The translations under genes were made by a program, and so were the position numbers. Below the pieces are notes generated by a model. It made no database searches and was not told the origin of the DNA. It saw only the letters and a program-made list of their open reading frames with translations. From assembly GCA_036013505.1 (NCBI GenBank), contig CP107851.1:9658001-9722000 (forward strand): 64,000 bases of DNA. Reading direction: 5' to 3'. Within the stretch, counting starts at the first letter, position 1; the number at the start of each line of letters is the position of its first letter. Source of the DNA: Streptomyces sp. NBC_00510. Lineage in GTDB: Bacteria > Actinomycetota > Actinomycetes > Streptomycetales > Streptomycetaceae. Shown in pieces: positions 17,232 to 26,048 of the stretch.

Positions 17232-17491
17232 GCGCCGGCCCGCATGACCGGCATGTCCCGTGTCCCCGGCGTCCCGGCCCGGGTCCCCGACATCCGGGCA
17301 ACCCGAACTGGAGTCCGCCCGGTTGAACGGGTGTGAGACCCCCTTCGCGGCCCAGGGCCGCGCCCATGACACGGGCGGCGATGCCCGGCATGCCGCATCG
17401 CCCACCGACACCATCCGGTCCCCGGCCGGAACCGCGCGCCCCGCCACGGGGCCGCCCCCGACTTCCCGCCCTCGTGAGAAAGCCAGCACCC

Positions 17492-18298
17492 ATGCGCCTC
17501 CACAGGCCCTACATATCCGCGACCGCGGCGGTCATCGTCTCCTCGCTCGGCATCGCCGCCTATCAGCACGTACCCGAGGCGAACCCCACCCCTTCCCCCG
17601 AGACGGCCTCCGTCGTCCAGGACGCCCCCGACCCGGCGACCGGTCAGCCGGCGGGCGCCCCCGCCACACCGCGGACGACGGTGTCGCCGCAGCCCCCGAA
17701 GCCGCAGTACCCCGCCCAACTGCCGGGGCTCGGCCCCAAGACCCTGTCGCAGATCCCGGCCCGCACCCGGCAGGTCGTCCTGGTCACGGGAGCCGGCAAG
17801 AAGTCGTCGTCCTCGAAGGTCGTGCTCTGGGAGCGTGTCGACGGCGGCTGGCGTCCGGGTGCGGAATGGGCCGCGCACAACGGCTACAAGGGCTGGACCG
17901 ACGAGCACTACGCCGGCGACCTGCACAGCCCCATAGGGGTGTTCGGTCTCACCGACGCCGGCGGACTCCTGGCCGACCCCGGCACCAAGCTGCCTTACCA
18001 CCGTTCCGGAGGTTTCTCCATCAGCGGCGTCGGCTTCGAGGGCGAGTCGCTCGCGGGTTCCTTCGACTACGTCATCGCCATCAACTACAACCGCCAGCCC
18101 GGTACGTCGCCGATGAACGGCGCCCAGCCGATGGGCGCGAACCGCGGCGGCGGGATATGGATCCACGTCGACCACGGCGGCCCCACGCATGCCTGCGTCA
18201 GCCTCTCCAAGTCGCACATGAAGCAGTTGCTGCGGGCCCTCGAGCCCGCCGACCACCCCGTCGTCGTCATGGGCGACGCGGCCTCTCTCGCCCGATGA
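17492..18298 (+). CDS. Secreted L,D-transpeptidase-family (YkuD) protein with atypical active-site motif
   Basis: The 268-residue protein starts at ATG 17492 with an N-terminal signal or anchor (about residues 5-24). A Pro/Thr-rich linker to about residue 80 leads to a YkuD-like domain (ARTRQVVLVTGAGKKSSSS, then DLHSPIGVFGLTDAGG). The catalytic region reads IWIHVDHGGPTHACVSLS: His and Cys are present, but GGPTHAC replaces the common SHGCI/V. YkuD enzymes form 3-3 crosslinks in peptidoglycan or anchor proteins to it; this subgroup is less studied. It lies 26 bp before a second L,D-transpeptidase gene. Confidence 0.8.
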   Translation: MRLHRPYISATAAVIVSSLGIAAYQHVPEANPTPSPETASVVQDAPDPATGQPAGAPATPRTTVSPQPPKPQYPAQLPGLGPKTLSQIPARTRQVVLVTGAGKKSSSSKVVLWERVDGGWRPGAEWAAHNGYKGWTDEHYAGDLHSPIGVFGLTDAGGLLADPGTKLPYHRSGGFSISGVGFEGESLAGSFDYVIAINYNRQPGTSPMNGAQPMGANRGGGIWIHVDHGGPTHACVSLSKSHMKQLLRALEPADHPVVVMGDAASLAR

Positions 18299-18324
18299 CA
18301 GTTCCGCGGTCCACAGGAGTAAGC

Positions 18325-19553
18325 GTGTCGTCCCTTCCCCACCGCACCGTGATCGCCCTTGCCGTCGCCGGGGCGTCGGTGCTCACCGCCTGCGCGGGCC
18401 AGCAGCCCGCCGCCGCGCCCGCCGCGCAAGGGACGGCGCCGTCCGCGGCCTCCTCGCCCGAGCTGCGGGCCGCGTCGGCCGCCTTCCGCCTCACCACGGG
18501 CGCCGCCGACGGCGAGCGGCACGCATCCGTCCGCAGCGCGGGCGACGTCGAGGTCTCCGGCGGGAAGATCTCGTCCGTCACCCTCACCACCGCGGCCGGA
18601 GATCCGGTACGCGGCACCGTGGCCGCCGACCACCGCCGCTGGTCCCCGGACGGCACCCTGGCCCACGGCACCTCGTACCGGCTCGTCGTCCACGCCTCGG
18701 ACGAAGCCGGCCGGACGCAGACCCGGCGCCTGTCCTTCACCACGCTCACGAAGGACGAGCGCCTCATCGGCACCTTCACCCCGAGGACGGTTCGACCGTC
18801 GGCGTCGGCATGCCCGTGTCGCTGACCTTCAACAAGCCGGTCACCGACAAGGCGGCCGTCGAACGCGGCATACGCGTCACCAGCGACGGCGGCCAGGAGG
18901 TCGTCGGCCACTGGTTCGGCGACCAGCGCCTGGACCTGCGTCCGCAGACGTACTGGAAGGCGCACACCGAGGTCACCCTGAGCCTGCGCCTGGACGGCGT
19001 GAAGGGCGCCGCGAACGCCTACGGGACCCAGGACAAGACGGTCCGCTTCACCGTCGGCCGCCGTCAGGTCTCCACCGTCGACGCCGCCGCCCACACCATG
19101 CGCGTCGAGCGCGACGGCAGCACCGTCCGCACGATCGCGATCACCTCCGGCGCACCGGGCAGCACCACGTACAACGGGCAGATGGTGATCTCCCAGAAGC
19201 TCATCTCCACCCGCATGGACGGCGCCACCGTGGGATACGCGGGGGAGTACGACATCCCCGATGTCCCGCACGCGATGCGCCTGTCCACCTCCGGCACCTT
19301 CATCCACGGCAACTACTGGGCGGACGACTCCGTCTTCGGGAACTCCAACGTCAGCCACGGCTGCGTGGGCCTGAACGACGTCCAAGGCGGCGGCGACTCC
19401 GGGCAGGACGCGGCGTGGTTCTACAGCAACTCCCTCATCGGCGACGTGGTCGTCGTCAAGCACTCCCACGACCACACCATCGCGCCCGACAACGGCCTCA
19501 ACGGCTGGAACATGCCCTGGGAGCAGTGGAAGGCCGGCTCGGCCCTCGCGTAG
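18325..19553 (+). pseudogene. Lipoprotein L,D-transpeptidase interrupted by a one-base frameshift
   Basis: GTG 18325 (ACAGGAG upstream) opens a lipoprotein signal with lipobox LTAC and an Ig-like domain. The frame breaks after 18780 in a run of four Cs. Adding one base restores continuous reading into a second Ig-like domain and a complete YkuD domain with SGTFIHGNY and SHGCVGLN, the catalytic His and Cys. Intact, it would be about 409 residues, the usual size of Streptomyces Ig/YkuD L,D-transpeptidases. Either a natural null mutation or a homopolymer sequencing error; the even codon bias on both sides favours a recent change or an error. Confidence 0.8.
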
Positions 19554-19604
19554 GTACGCCTGCCGGGCCGGCCGCCGATGGCCCGGTGCAGACGGCACGC
19601 GTTA

Positions 19605-19627
19605 TATTGAACGGGCACTTCACAATT
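19605..19627. promoter_or_regulatory. Possible autoregulatory site of the TetR gene
   Basis: TATTGAACG (19605-19613) followed by TTCACAATT resembles a degenerate version of the perfect operator at 20467-20486. It lies 13-35 bp upstream of the tetR start. Weak match; listed because of its position. Confidence 0.3.
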
Positions 19628-19639
19628 CGGAGGTGAGTC

Positions 19640-20233
19640 ATGGCCAGGGGGCGACCCCGCCAGTTCGAAGTCGACGAGGTCCTGCAGGCGGCGCTGAACG
19701 TCTTCTGGGCCAAGGGCTACGAAGGCACGACCATGGCCGACCTCACCGAAGCGACCGGCCTGAAGCCGGGCAGCATCTATGCCGCCTTCGGGTCGAAGGC
19801 CGGACTGTTCAAGCAGGTCGTCGACCGGTACGTCGCCACCGTCTTCTCCTACGGCCCGGACGGCCTCGAGGCGGACAGCGTCCGGGAGGTCATCCGCCGC
19901 TGGCTCACCGGAGCCGCGGAGAGCGCCACCGGAGAGGCCACTCCGGCCGGCTGCCTGCTGGTGCAGGGGGCGCTCGCCACCAGTGACGAGTCCCGCGAGG
20001 TCGCCGAGGACCTCTGCGCCCGCCGCAAGGCCGCCCAGGTCATGCTCGCCGAACGCCTCGCCGTGGCCCAGGCGAGCGGAGAGCTTCCCGCGGGCGTCGA
20101 CGGCCGCGTCGCCGCACGGTACGTGGTCGCCCTCGCCGAAGGCATCGCCGTCGAGGCGGCATCCGGCGCCGACCGCGGAACGCTGTTGAGCCTCGTCGAC
20201 CTGGCGATGCGCCGGCTGCCCTGGGAGGCATGA
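19640..20233 (+). CDS. TetR-family repressor (COG1309 type) controlling the SDR at 20702
   Basis: This 197-residue protein begins MARGRPRQFEVDEVLQAAL, and the HTH (TTMADLTEATGLKPGSIYAAFGSKAGLFKQVVDRY) is complete at about residues 30-65. The C-terminal domain has the AGCLLVQGA and Cys-containing helices of this TetR subgroup. An excellent GGAGGTGA ribosome binding site precedes ATG 19640. A perfect operator-like palindrome lies in front of the SDR gene 470 bp downstream, so it probably represses that gene. Ligand unknown; relatives often respond to reactive electrophiles or aldehydes. Confidence 0.9.
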   Translation: MARGRPRQFEVDEVLQAALNVFWAKGYEGTTMADLTEATGLKPGSIYAAFGSKAGLFKQVVDRYVATVFSYGPDGLEADSVREVIRRWLTGAAESATGEATPAGCLLVQGALATSDESREVAEDLCARRKAAQVMLAERLAVAQASGELPAGVDGRVAARYVVALAEGIAVEAASGADRGTLLSLVDLAMRRLPWEA

Positions 20234-20250
20234 GCCGCAGGCGGTGATTC

Positions 20251-20288
20251 CCGCACCCCTCGACCCGGCGACGGGCCGAGGGGTGCGG
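20251..20288 (+). terminator. Terminator after the tetR gene
   Basis: CCGCACCCCTCG (20251-20262) pairs with CGAGGGGTGCGG (20277-20288), and CCCG/CGGG extends the stem within the loop. It starts 18 bp after the stop. Confidence 0.7.
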
Positions 20289-20466
20289 TCCGTCCGTACC
20301 CGTGGGGGCGCCCACGCAGAGGCGTCTGCGTCCACCCACCCCCGCCCGCAGGGCGTTGCGGGGGTCCTCGCCGGCAGGTTGCCGAGCGAGCGCGCGGCGC
20401 ACCCCGGACCAGCCCCCTCGCCCGGCATGTCCCGGGTGTTTGACAGGCCCGATGGCCGGAGCTATA

Positions 20467-20486
20467 TATTGAGCGCACGCTCAATA
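20467..20486. promoter_or_regulatory. Perfect TetR-type operator upstream of the SDR gene
   Basis: TATTGAGCGCACGCTCAATA is a perfect inverted repeat of two 9-bp arms around CA. It overlaps an AT-rich TATATATTGA that could be the -10 region. The region 20289-20701 is otherwise GC-rich without a supported gene, so the SDR mRNA would have a leader of roughly 210 bases. Confidence 0.7.
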
Positions 20487-20701
20487 AAACATCCGGGGAG
20501 CCTCACGGACGGATCGCACCGCATCCGCGAACGTGAGCGCGAACCCTCGCGCGGGCCGTGCATCGCCGCCGCGACCTGCGGACCGCACCTCCTCGCGCGT
20601 CGGCGCCGCCCCGTCGGGACAGGCGCCTGTCCGGCGACTTGGCCGGCCCCACCACCACTCATGCGAACCCGGCCACGGCGTGGCCGGGGACAGGAGGACC
20701 C

Positions 20702-21454
20702 ATGACCGACAGAGCACTGACCGGCAAGGTCGCGCTGATCACGGGCGGATCCCGCGGTATCGGCGCCGCGACGGCCGTCCGGCTCGCCCGTGAGGGCGCC
20801 GACGTCGGCATCAGCTACCAGGCGTCGGCCGAGAAGGCCCAGGAGGTGGTGAAGGCGATCGAGGCGCACGGAGTGCGCGGCGCCGCCTTCGCCGCGGACC
20901 AGTCCGATTCCGAACAGGCCGCGCACCTGGTCGACTTGGTGATGAACTCGTTCGGCCGCCTCGACATCCTCGTCAACAACGCCGGCGTGTTCGTGACCGG
21001 CCAGGTGGACGCCGAGGGCATCGACGTGGACTCCTTCGACCGCCAGTTCGCCATCAACGTCCAGGGCCTCGTCGCCACCACACGCGCCGCGGTCCGGGTG
21101 ATGGGCGAAGGCGGCCGGATCGTCTCCATGAGTTCGACGGCCGCCGACCGCGCGCCCTTCCAGGGACTCGGCGACTACGCGGCGACGAAGGCCGCCGTGG
21201 ACGCTTACACCCGCGGCTGGTCCAGGGACCTCGGCCCTCGGGGGATCACCGTCAACTCCGTGCAGGTCGGTTCGGTCGGCACCGACATGAACTCCGACAC
21301 CGGACCGTTCGCCGACATCCAGCGCTCCATGAACGCGCTCGGCCGCTTCGGACGGCCCGAGGAGGTCGCGGGGGCGATCTCCTTCCTCGTCGGCCCCGAC
21401 GCCACCTTCGTCACGGGCGCGATGCTGCTCGTCGACGGCGGCTTCTCGGCATGA
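20702..21454 (+). CDS. Short-chain dehydrogenase/reductase of the FabG-like group, TetR-regulated
   Basis: This 250-residue classical SDR shows ITGGSRGIGAATA (about 13-25), NNAGVF (about 90), SMSSTAADRAPF with the catalytic Ser, YAATKAAV with Tyr/Lys, and a C-terminal FVTGAMLLVDGGFSA. Start ATG 20702 follows AGGAGGACCC. A perfect palindromic operator sits in the upstream region and a TetR gene lies just before, so it is probably induced by a small molecule that the SDR reduces or oxidises. An NAD(P)-binding oxidoreductase gene follows on the same strand. Substrate unknown. Confidence 0.9.
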   Translation: MTDRALTGKVALITGGSRGIGAATAVRLAREGADVGISYQASAEKAQEVVKAIEAHGVRGAAFAADQSDSEQAAHLVDLVMNSFGRLDILVNNAGVFVTGQVDAEGIDVDSFDRQFAINVQGLVATTRAAVRVMGEGGRIVSMSSTAADRAPFQGLGDYAATKAAVDAYTRGWSRDLGPRGITVNSVQVGSVGTDMNSDTGPFADIQRSMNALGRFGRPEEVAGAISFLVGPDATFVTGAMLLVDGGFSA

Positions 21455-21587
21455 GTGCCGCGGCCGGCGACGGCTTACGGCCGCCCGGACGCACGACCAG
21501 CGGCGGGGACCGGCGACGGCGCGCAACACGCCGCGTCAGTCCCCGCCCATCCCAGGGACCGACCAACCACAGAGAGCAGCAGTCACC

Positions 21588-22184
21588 ATGCGCATCGGAT
21601 TCATCGGCGCGGGCGCCATCGCCCAAGCGTCCGCCACCGCCTTCCTCCGCGGTGGCCACGAGGTGGTCTTCAGCAACAGCAGGGGGCCCGGGTCCCTCTC
21701 GTCGCTCGTCGAACACTTCGGACCCCGTTCCTCGGCCGGCACCGTAGCCGAGGCCGCCCAGCACGACGTGGTGCTGCTCTCCGTCCCCTGGCGGTCCATC
21801 CCCGGGGCGGTCGCCGGGCTGGGACCGTGGAACGACCGGATCGTCATCGACACCAACAACCCCCTGCAAGCCCCCGACTTCGTACCCGCGGACCTGCACG
21901 GCAGCACGTCGAGCGAGGTGGTCCAGGACCTTCTCCCGGGTGCCCGCGTGGTGAAGACCCTCAACACCTGGCGGCCCGCGCTCCTCGCCGCGGATCCGCA
22001 CCGCGAAGGCGGCCGGCGCGTCCAGTTCGTCTCCGGCGACGCACCCGAAGCCCGGGCCGTCGTCAGCCGGCTGCTGGAATCCGCCGGGTTCGCCGTGATC
22101 GACCTCGGCGGCCTCGCCAGGGGCGGCGCGCTCCAGCAGTTCCCGGGTGGACCGCTCCCCACGCTCGACCTCGTCCGGTTCTGA
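21588..22184 (+). CDS. NADPH-dependent F420 reductase-like NAD(P)-binding oxidoreductase
   Basis: The 198-residue protein is little more than one Rossmann domain. It begins MRIGFIGAGAIAQASATAF, a GxGxxx nucleotide-binding turn, followed by VVFSNSRGP, in which the Ser/Arg after beta-2 suits NADP(H). AQHDVVLLSVPWRSI and VVKTLNTWRP are hallmarks of the F420_oxidored family. Relatives exchange hydride between NADPH and F420, but many short homologues have unknown substrates. It is 133 bp behind the SDR gene and probably shares its TetR control. Confidence 0.85.
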   Translation: MRIGFIGAGAIAQASATAFLRGGHEVVFSNSRGPGSLSSLVEHFGPRSSAGTVAEAAQHDVVLLSVPWRSIPGAVAGLGPWNDRIVIDTNNPLQAPDFVPADLHGSTSSEVVQDLLPGARVVKTLNTWRPALLAADPHREGGRRVQFVSGDAPEARAVVSRLLESAGFAVIDLGGLARGGALQQFPGGPLPTLDLVRF

Positions 22185-22291
22185 ACAGGACGTCGGGCGA
22201 GGTGGTTCGGTTACTTCACCTGGGCGCCCCGCGTCGTGAAGACGGTCACCTCGTCCATGTCCCCACGCACTTCTGTGCGATCCTCCTGATC

Positions 22292-22735
22292 ATGACCGAT
22301 GCAGGTGGTGGCAAGCGGCACATCTTCCTTGACCCTCTTGACACGGGTTCCGGTCAGGGCTGGGTCTTCGTCATCGTGGCGGCACCTACCGGCGTGGTCT
22401 ACCAGAACCAGGGTGGGGGGTACGGCTGCATCCAGTACGAGCAAGAAGGTTTCCTGATCCCGGTCTTCGGGCGGGGGCTGGACGACGAGCTGAAGGAGAT
22501 CTTCGTCGGGGAGCTGCAGGGAACCGGTGCCAGAGGGCTGGACTGGCCGGCGGACCTGCTCGATCGGCTGAGGGCAGCGGTCGCCTTCCACGTCTTCGGC
22601 TCCGCGAACCGGGACGACGTCTTCCCTGCGCCGCTGATGCTCGACGAATCCCGGCTCTCCGAGGTGGACGAGGCGTGGGTTCCGGTCGTGACACCGGATG
22701 GCCCCGGGGTACTCGTGTGGGAGAACTCCGATTAG
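22292..22735 (+). CDS. DUF6210-type small protein
   Basis: This 147-residue soluble protein contains GWVFVIVAAPTGVVYQNQ and YGCIQYEQEGFLIPVFG in its first half and MLDESRLSEVDEAWVPV plus LVWENSD at its end. I recall this pattern as DUF6210, a family without known function. No signal or membrane segment is present. No clear Shine-Dalgarno sequence precedes ATG 22292. A truncated relative on the opposite strand begins at 23111 and runs back toward this gene, which suggests local duplication or insertion of related cassettes. Confidence 0.7.
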   Translation: MTDAGGGKRHIFLDPLDTGSGQGWVFVIVAAPTGVVYQNQGGGYGCIQYEQEGFLIPVFGRGLDDELKEIFVGELQGTGARGLDWPADLLDRLRAAVAFHVFGSANRDDVFPAPLMLDESRLSEVDEAWVPVVTPDGPGVLVWENSD

Positions 22736-22874
22736 ACGATCCCAAACGTCGGTGGGTGGACCAGATCAGGACGCCTGAGTCGGTCGCCGAGCGGCGTTTC
22801 GCTCGACCGGAGAACAACCGTGCGCCGGCGGGGCCTGGTTCAGCGAGCACAAGGCGAATGGCTGATCGCGGCGT

Positions 22875-23111
22875 TCAGTCCGAGTTGAACCACACCAGCA
22901 CCGCGGGGCCGTCCGGTGTGATCACCGGTACCCAGGCCTCGTCGGCCTCACGGATCCGGCTCTCGTCCAGCCGCAGGGGATGCGGCTCCTCCGTGGTGCC
23001 GTCGGGAGCGAGGAAGGCGAAGCGCCGGGAACTCATGGCCCCGGTCTTCAGGGTCACCGGCCGCGAGCTCAACGACCTGAACACCCCTGCGGCGGACGAG
23101 ATGTAGCCCAC
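22875..23111 (-). CDS. Short DUF6210-like fragment (C-terminal part only)
   Basis: The 78-residue frame ends RLDESRIREADEAWVPV...VLVWFNSD, nearly identical in pattern to the end of the gene at 22292. The first 40 residues do not match that protein, and the entire conserved N-terminal half is absent. It is either a decayed paralogue or a short family member. The two genes face each other, tail to tail, with 139 bp between them. Confidence 0.55.
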   Translation of the reverse strand: MGYISSAAGVFRSLSSRPVTLKTGAMSSRRFAFLAPDGTTEEPHPLRLDESRIREADEAWVPVITPDGPAVLVWFNSD

Positions 23112-23227
23112 GGCCCGCCAGGATTCGTCGACCCGTCAGGAAATTGCCACCAGCACGTCTTTCAAGCCCCTTCTGATGGCTCCGCCAGTACTCGTGCGTC
23201 ATGCACGCACATACGACGGGACATCAG

Positions 23228-24475
23228 ATGACGAGAACGATCGGTCGGGTCCGCGGGGCAGCCGTTTCCGCGGCGGCGTTGATCACGACGACGACGATGC
23301 TGTTCGGCGCAGGGGCAGGCCAGGCGGACGCCGTCGAGCGGGTCCGGGTGGCGGACGGCGTGACGATCGCGCCGGGCATCACCTACCAGTCCTTCTCGGT
23401 GACCGCGTCGCACGGCACGGTCACCGGCCATGTGGTCACCGCCGATCTGCGCGACCGCCATGTCTCGGTGGGCCTGCTCTCACCGGGGAAGGTCGCCTCC
23501 CGCGCCAAGCTGTCCCAACTGGCCGCGGCACAGGGCGCGGTGGCCGGTGTCAACGCCGACTTCTTCAACATCGACGAGACGCAGCACCCTGGCGTCCAGG
23601 CGACCGGCTCCGCGGTCGGACCGGCGATCTCCGACGGTGTGGCGCTCAAGGCGGCCGTACCGAACGGTCAGCGCTTCGGGCCGGGTCTGCCCCCCGGGAC
23701 GTCGACCCGCGATGTCATCGGCGTCGGCTACAACCACAAGGCGCGGCTGGACGAGCTCACCCTCGACGGCACGGTACGGGCCCAGAAGGGCAAGCGGTTC
23801 GACCTCGAGGGGCTGAACCAGTACGCGATCCCCGAAGGCGGGATCGGTGCCTTCGACTCGCGGTGGGGAGACGTGTCGCGCCGGCGCGCCGTGTGCGGCA
23901 CCGACACCCTGCGCGCTGCCGCCTGCACCACGGACGCCTATGAGGTGACCGTGCGGGACGGCCGGGTGGTCTCCGGGTCCGACACGATCGGCGCCGGCGC
24001 CATCGAACCCGGCACGGTGGTCCTGGTCGGCCGCGAGGGCGGGGCGGCGGCACTCCGTACGCTCCGGGTGGGCGAGCGCGTCCACGTCTCCGACAAGCTG
24101 CGGAGCACCAGCGGCAAGCGGCTGAAGTTCGCCGTCGGCGGGTACCCCGTCCTGCGCGACGGCGCGCCGCTGCCCGGCCTGGACGACAAGGCCGTGGCGA
24201 CCAGGACCGGAGCCGCCATCGGCGACAACGGCCGGTTGCTCCACCTCCTGGTGCTGGACGGCAGCGCGGAGGCGGGCGCCGGACTGACGGTCGCCGAACT
24301 GGCCGGAGTCTTCCAGGCCGTGGGCGCCGAAGACGGCGTGAACCTGGACGGCGGCGGCTCCTCCACCCTCGTGACCCGTGACCCCGTGTCCGGCGCGCCG
24401 GTCGTCCGGAACCATCCCACGGGCGGCGCCGAGCGCGCGATTCCCGAAGGCATCGGGCTGTTCTCGCGCGACTGA
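23228..24475 (+). CDS. Secreted phosphodiester glycosidase family (NAGPA-domain) protein
   Basis: This 415-residue protein starts at ATG 23228, and a Sec signal peptide covers residues 1-39. The domain core shows the family signature: AAAQGAVAGVNADFFN (about 108), RTGAAIGDNGRLLHLLVLDG (about 325) and the C-terminal GVNLDGGGSSTLV with the catalytic-site glycine loop, followed by a conserved ERAIPEGIGLF. The human relative removes GlcNAc from a phosphodiester on mannose-6-phosphate. Bacterial members are exported and may act on wall teichoic acid or exopolysaccharide; that is inference. A hairpin follows at once. Confidence 0.9.
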   Translation: MTRTIGRVRGAAVSAAALITTTTMLFGAGAGQADAVERVRVADGVTIAPGITYQSFSVTASHGTVTGHVVTADLRDRHVSVGLLSPGKVASRAKLSQLAAAQGAVAGVNADFFNIDETQHPGVQATGSAVGPAISDGVALKAAVPNGQRFGPGLPPGTSTRDVIGVGYNHKARLDELTLDGTVRAQKGKRFDLEGLNQYAIPEGGIGAFDSRWGDVSRRRAVCGTDTLRAAACTTDAYEVTVRDGRVVSGSDTIGAGAIEPGTVVLVGREGGAAALRTLRVGERVHVSDKLRSTSGKRLKFAVGGYPVLRDGAPLPGLDDKAVATRTGAAIGDNGRLLHLLVLDGSAEAGAGLTVAELAGVFQAVGAEDGVNLDGGGSSTLVTRDPVSGAPVVRNHPTGGAERAIPEGIGLFSRD

Positions 24476-24482
24476 CCCGGCC

Positions 24483-24514
24483 GCACCCGGGTGGCGTCGC
24501 CGCTGCCCGGGTGC
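24483..24514 (+). terminator. Terminator-like hairpin
   Basis: GCACCCGGG (24483-24491) pairs with CCCGGGTGC (24506-24514), seven bases after the stop of the glycosidase gene. It also lies downstream of the convergent gene that ends at 24574. Confidence 0.5.
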
Positions 24515-24573
24515 ACGCGCGGGCGCGCCGGGCCGGCGGAGTCGGCGTCCCGGGCGCCGGACCTGCCGGGCCC

Positions 24574-25638
24574 TCAACCCCGGCCCTCGTCCGGGGGTGC
24601 CCACAGCGCGGCCCGGACCGTTCCCTCCTCGATGTCCTTTTGGGGAAGTCGCAGACCGAGCGCGTCGTCCAGGGCGTGGAAGTACAGTTCGAACGCGTCG
24701 GTCAGCTCGGGGTGGTCCAGTTCGGCACGGCGTATGGCCTGGTTGAGAAAGTCGAGCCGGCCGCCCCGGTAGTAGGGGGCCTGGCCCCGGTGGTACCAGA
24801 TCAGTTCCAGTGCGCCCCAGTCGTCGTCGACACGGTCGCCGTCGCGCGTGTAGTCGAAGGTGTAGATGGCCTTCGCGGAGCAGGCGCTCAGGCACACCGT
24901 CTCGGTGACCCCGAGCCGGGAGAGTGCCGCTCTGCCGGCCCGGTTGCCGGGCGGCGTCTCGTGGTACATCAGGAACGCCCAGTCGCCCGCCTGCCCGAAG
25001 CAGCAGGACTTCCAGGCGGTGTCCCAGTGGTCACGGCCGTGGCCGTCGATGCGGTGCAGGTCCGACCGACGTGTCCCGTCGGCGACATGCTCCGGGTCGG
25101 CTCCGTACAGCAGCGCGATCTCCTCGGCGCTGACGTCCTCGCCGCGGAAGAAGACGAGGTTGGTGTACGGGTCCTGATCCTGCCAGGTCCGGGCGATCCA
25201 GGCGAGGCCTTCCAGCGGGTCGCGTCCGCACGGGCGTGCCCGTGTTCCGTCCACGCCGCCGCTGCGGAATCGGCTTCCCCAGGCGGGATTGATCTCCTCC
25301 AGCATCTTCGCCTGCCCGGCGACGAGGTTGCCGACGGGGCCCTGGCCGGGGGAGCGGGCCACGATGTGCTCGGCGAGGTGACGGACCGCTTGCTCGGCGG
25401 CGTAGTACAGCACTCGGTCCACGTCCCGGGTGGCGAAGACCTCCTGGTAGGGGCCGTTGTAGCCGTGCACCGTGCCGTCCTCGTCCAGGACGAGGAGGAG
25501 GCCGCCACGGTGGCCCGCGCGCTGTGCGTACTGGTCGGGGGACGTGCCGATCGGCGGGAGCATGGCGTCGTCGAGCAGGTCGGAACCCGCGACCGTCCGC
25601 TGCCATGCCTGAGCGAGTGTGTGCTCCGTCATCTGCAT
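24574..25638 (-). CDS. Uncharacterised 354-residue protein
   Basis: The soluble protein has no signal peptide or transmembrane segment. Its N-terminal part reads GGLLLVLDEDGTVHGYNG, a pattern seen in beta-sheet proteins of the SUKH/immunity type. The C-terminal half contains GDWAFLMYHETPPGN and VCLSACSAKAIYTFDYTRDG, a little like DUF6461 proteins. Five Cys residues cluster between about residues 210 and 260. I cannot assign a function. The start could be ATG 25638 or 25632; neither has a clear ribosome binding site. It is followed upstream by a small membrane protein gene on the same strand. Confidence 0.65.
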   Translation of the reverse strand: MQMTEHTLAQAWQRTVAGSDLLDDAMLPPIGTSPDQYAQRAGHRGGLLLVLDEDGTVHGYNGPYQEVFATRDVDRVLYYAAEQAVRHLAEHIVARSPGQGPVGNLVAGQAKMLEEINPAWGSRFRSGGVDGTRARPCGRDPLEGLAWIARTWQDQDPYTNLVFFRGEDVSAEEIALLYGADPEHVADGTRRSDLHRIDGHGRDHWDTAWKSCCFGQAGDWAFLMYHETPPGNRAGRAALSRLGVTETVCLSACSAKAIYTFDYTRDGDRVDDDWGALELIWYHRGQAPYYRGGRLDFLNQAIRRAELDHPELTDAFELYFHALDDALGLRLPQKDIEEGTVRAALWAPPDEGRG

Positions 25639-25691
25639 GGGCGTCAGTATGCGGCGGGGCACTGACACAGCCCCTTGCGCACATGTGATGG

Positions 25692-26048
25692 TCAGCTGCC
25701 GGCGGGGACAGAGGGTGCCGTTGCGCGTCGACGGTACCTGAAATGGTTGACGGTCCCCGCGCTGGCCTTGCCCAGAAGCACCACGGTCGCCAGAGCCAGG
25801 ACGAGGATGGCCGCGTTGACCCATCCCGGAACCAGGTCGTATGAGGCGTTGCATTTGTTGTGCAGGGGAAAGACCTGGGCGAACTCCTGGAAGTGTGCTG
25901 CTCTGTAGTCGGGATCGTAACGCTCGCCCGCGACGAGTTCGCAGGTCTCCCGTACGTCCATGCCACCGGAGAACGTCCCGTAGACCCAGGTGACGAACAT
26001 GGCGGCGGATGTCCCCGCCGACAGCAACAGGCTTCCCAAGGACTTCAC
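25692..26048 (-). CDS. Small two-helix membrane protein
   Basis: The 118-residue protein has hydrophobic helices at about residues 4-23 and 77-95. Between them lies an extracytoplasmic-type loop of about 50 residues with two Cys (CELV and NKCN) that could form a disulphide. The C-terminus is basic (HFRYRRR). No family recognised. It lies 53 bp before the gene starting at 25638 and may be transcribed with it. Confidence 0.65.
   Translation of the reverse strand: MKSLGSLLLSAGTSAAMFVTWVYGTFSGGMDVRETCELVAGERYDPDYRAAHFQEFAQVFPLHNKCNASYDLVPGWVNAAILVLALATVVLLGKASAGTVNHFRYRRRATAPSVPAGS

Noticed and set aside
24574..25638. Assignment of this protein to DUF6461 or to a SUKH immunity family
   Set aside because: Only short stretches look similar; not enough to name a family without a profile search.
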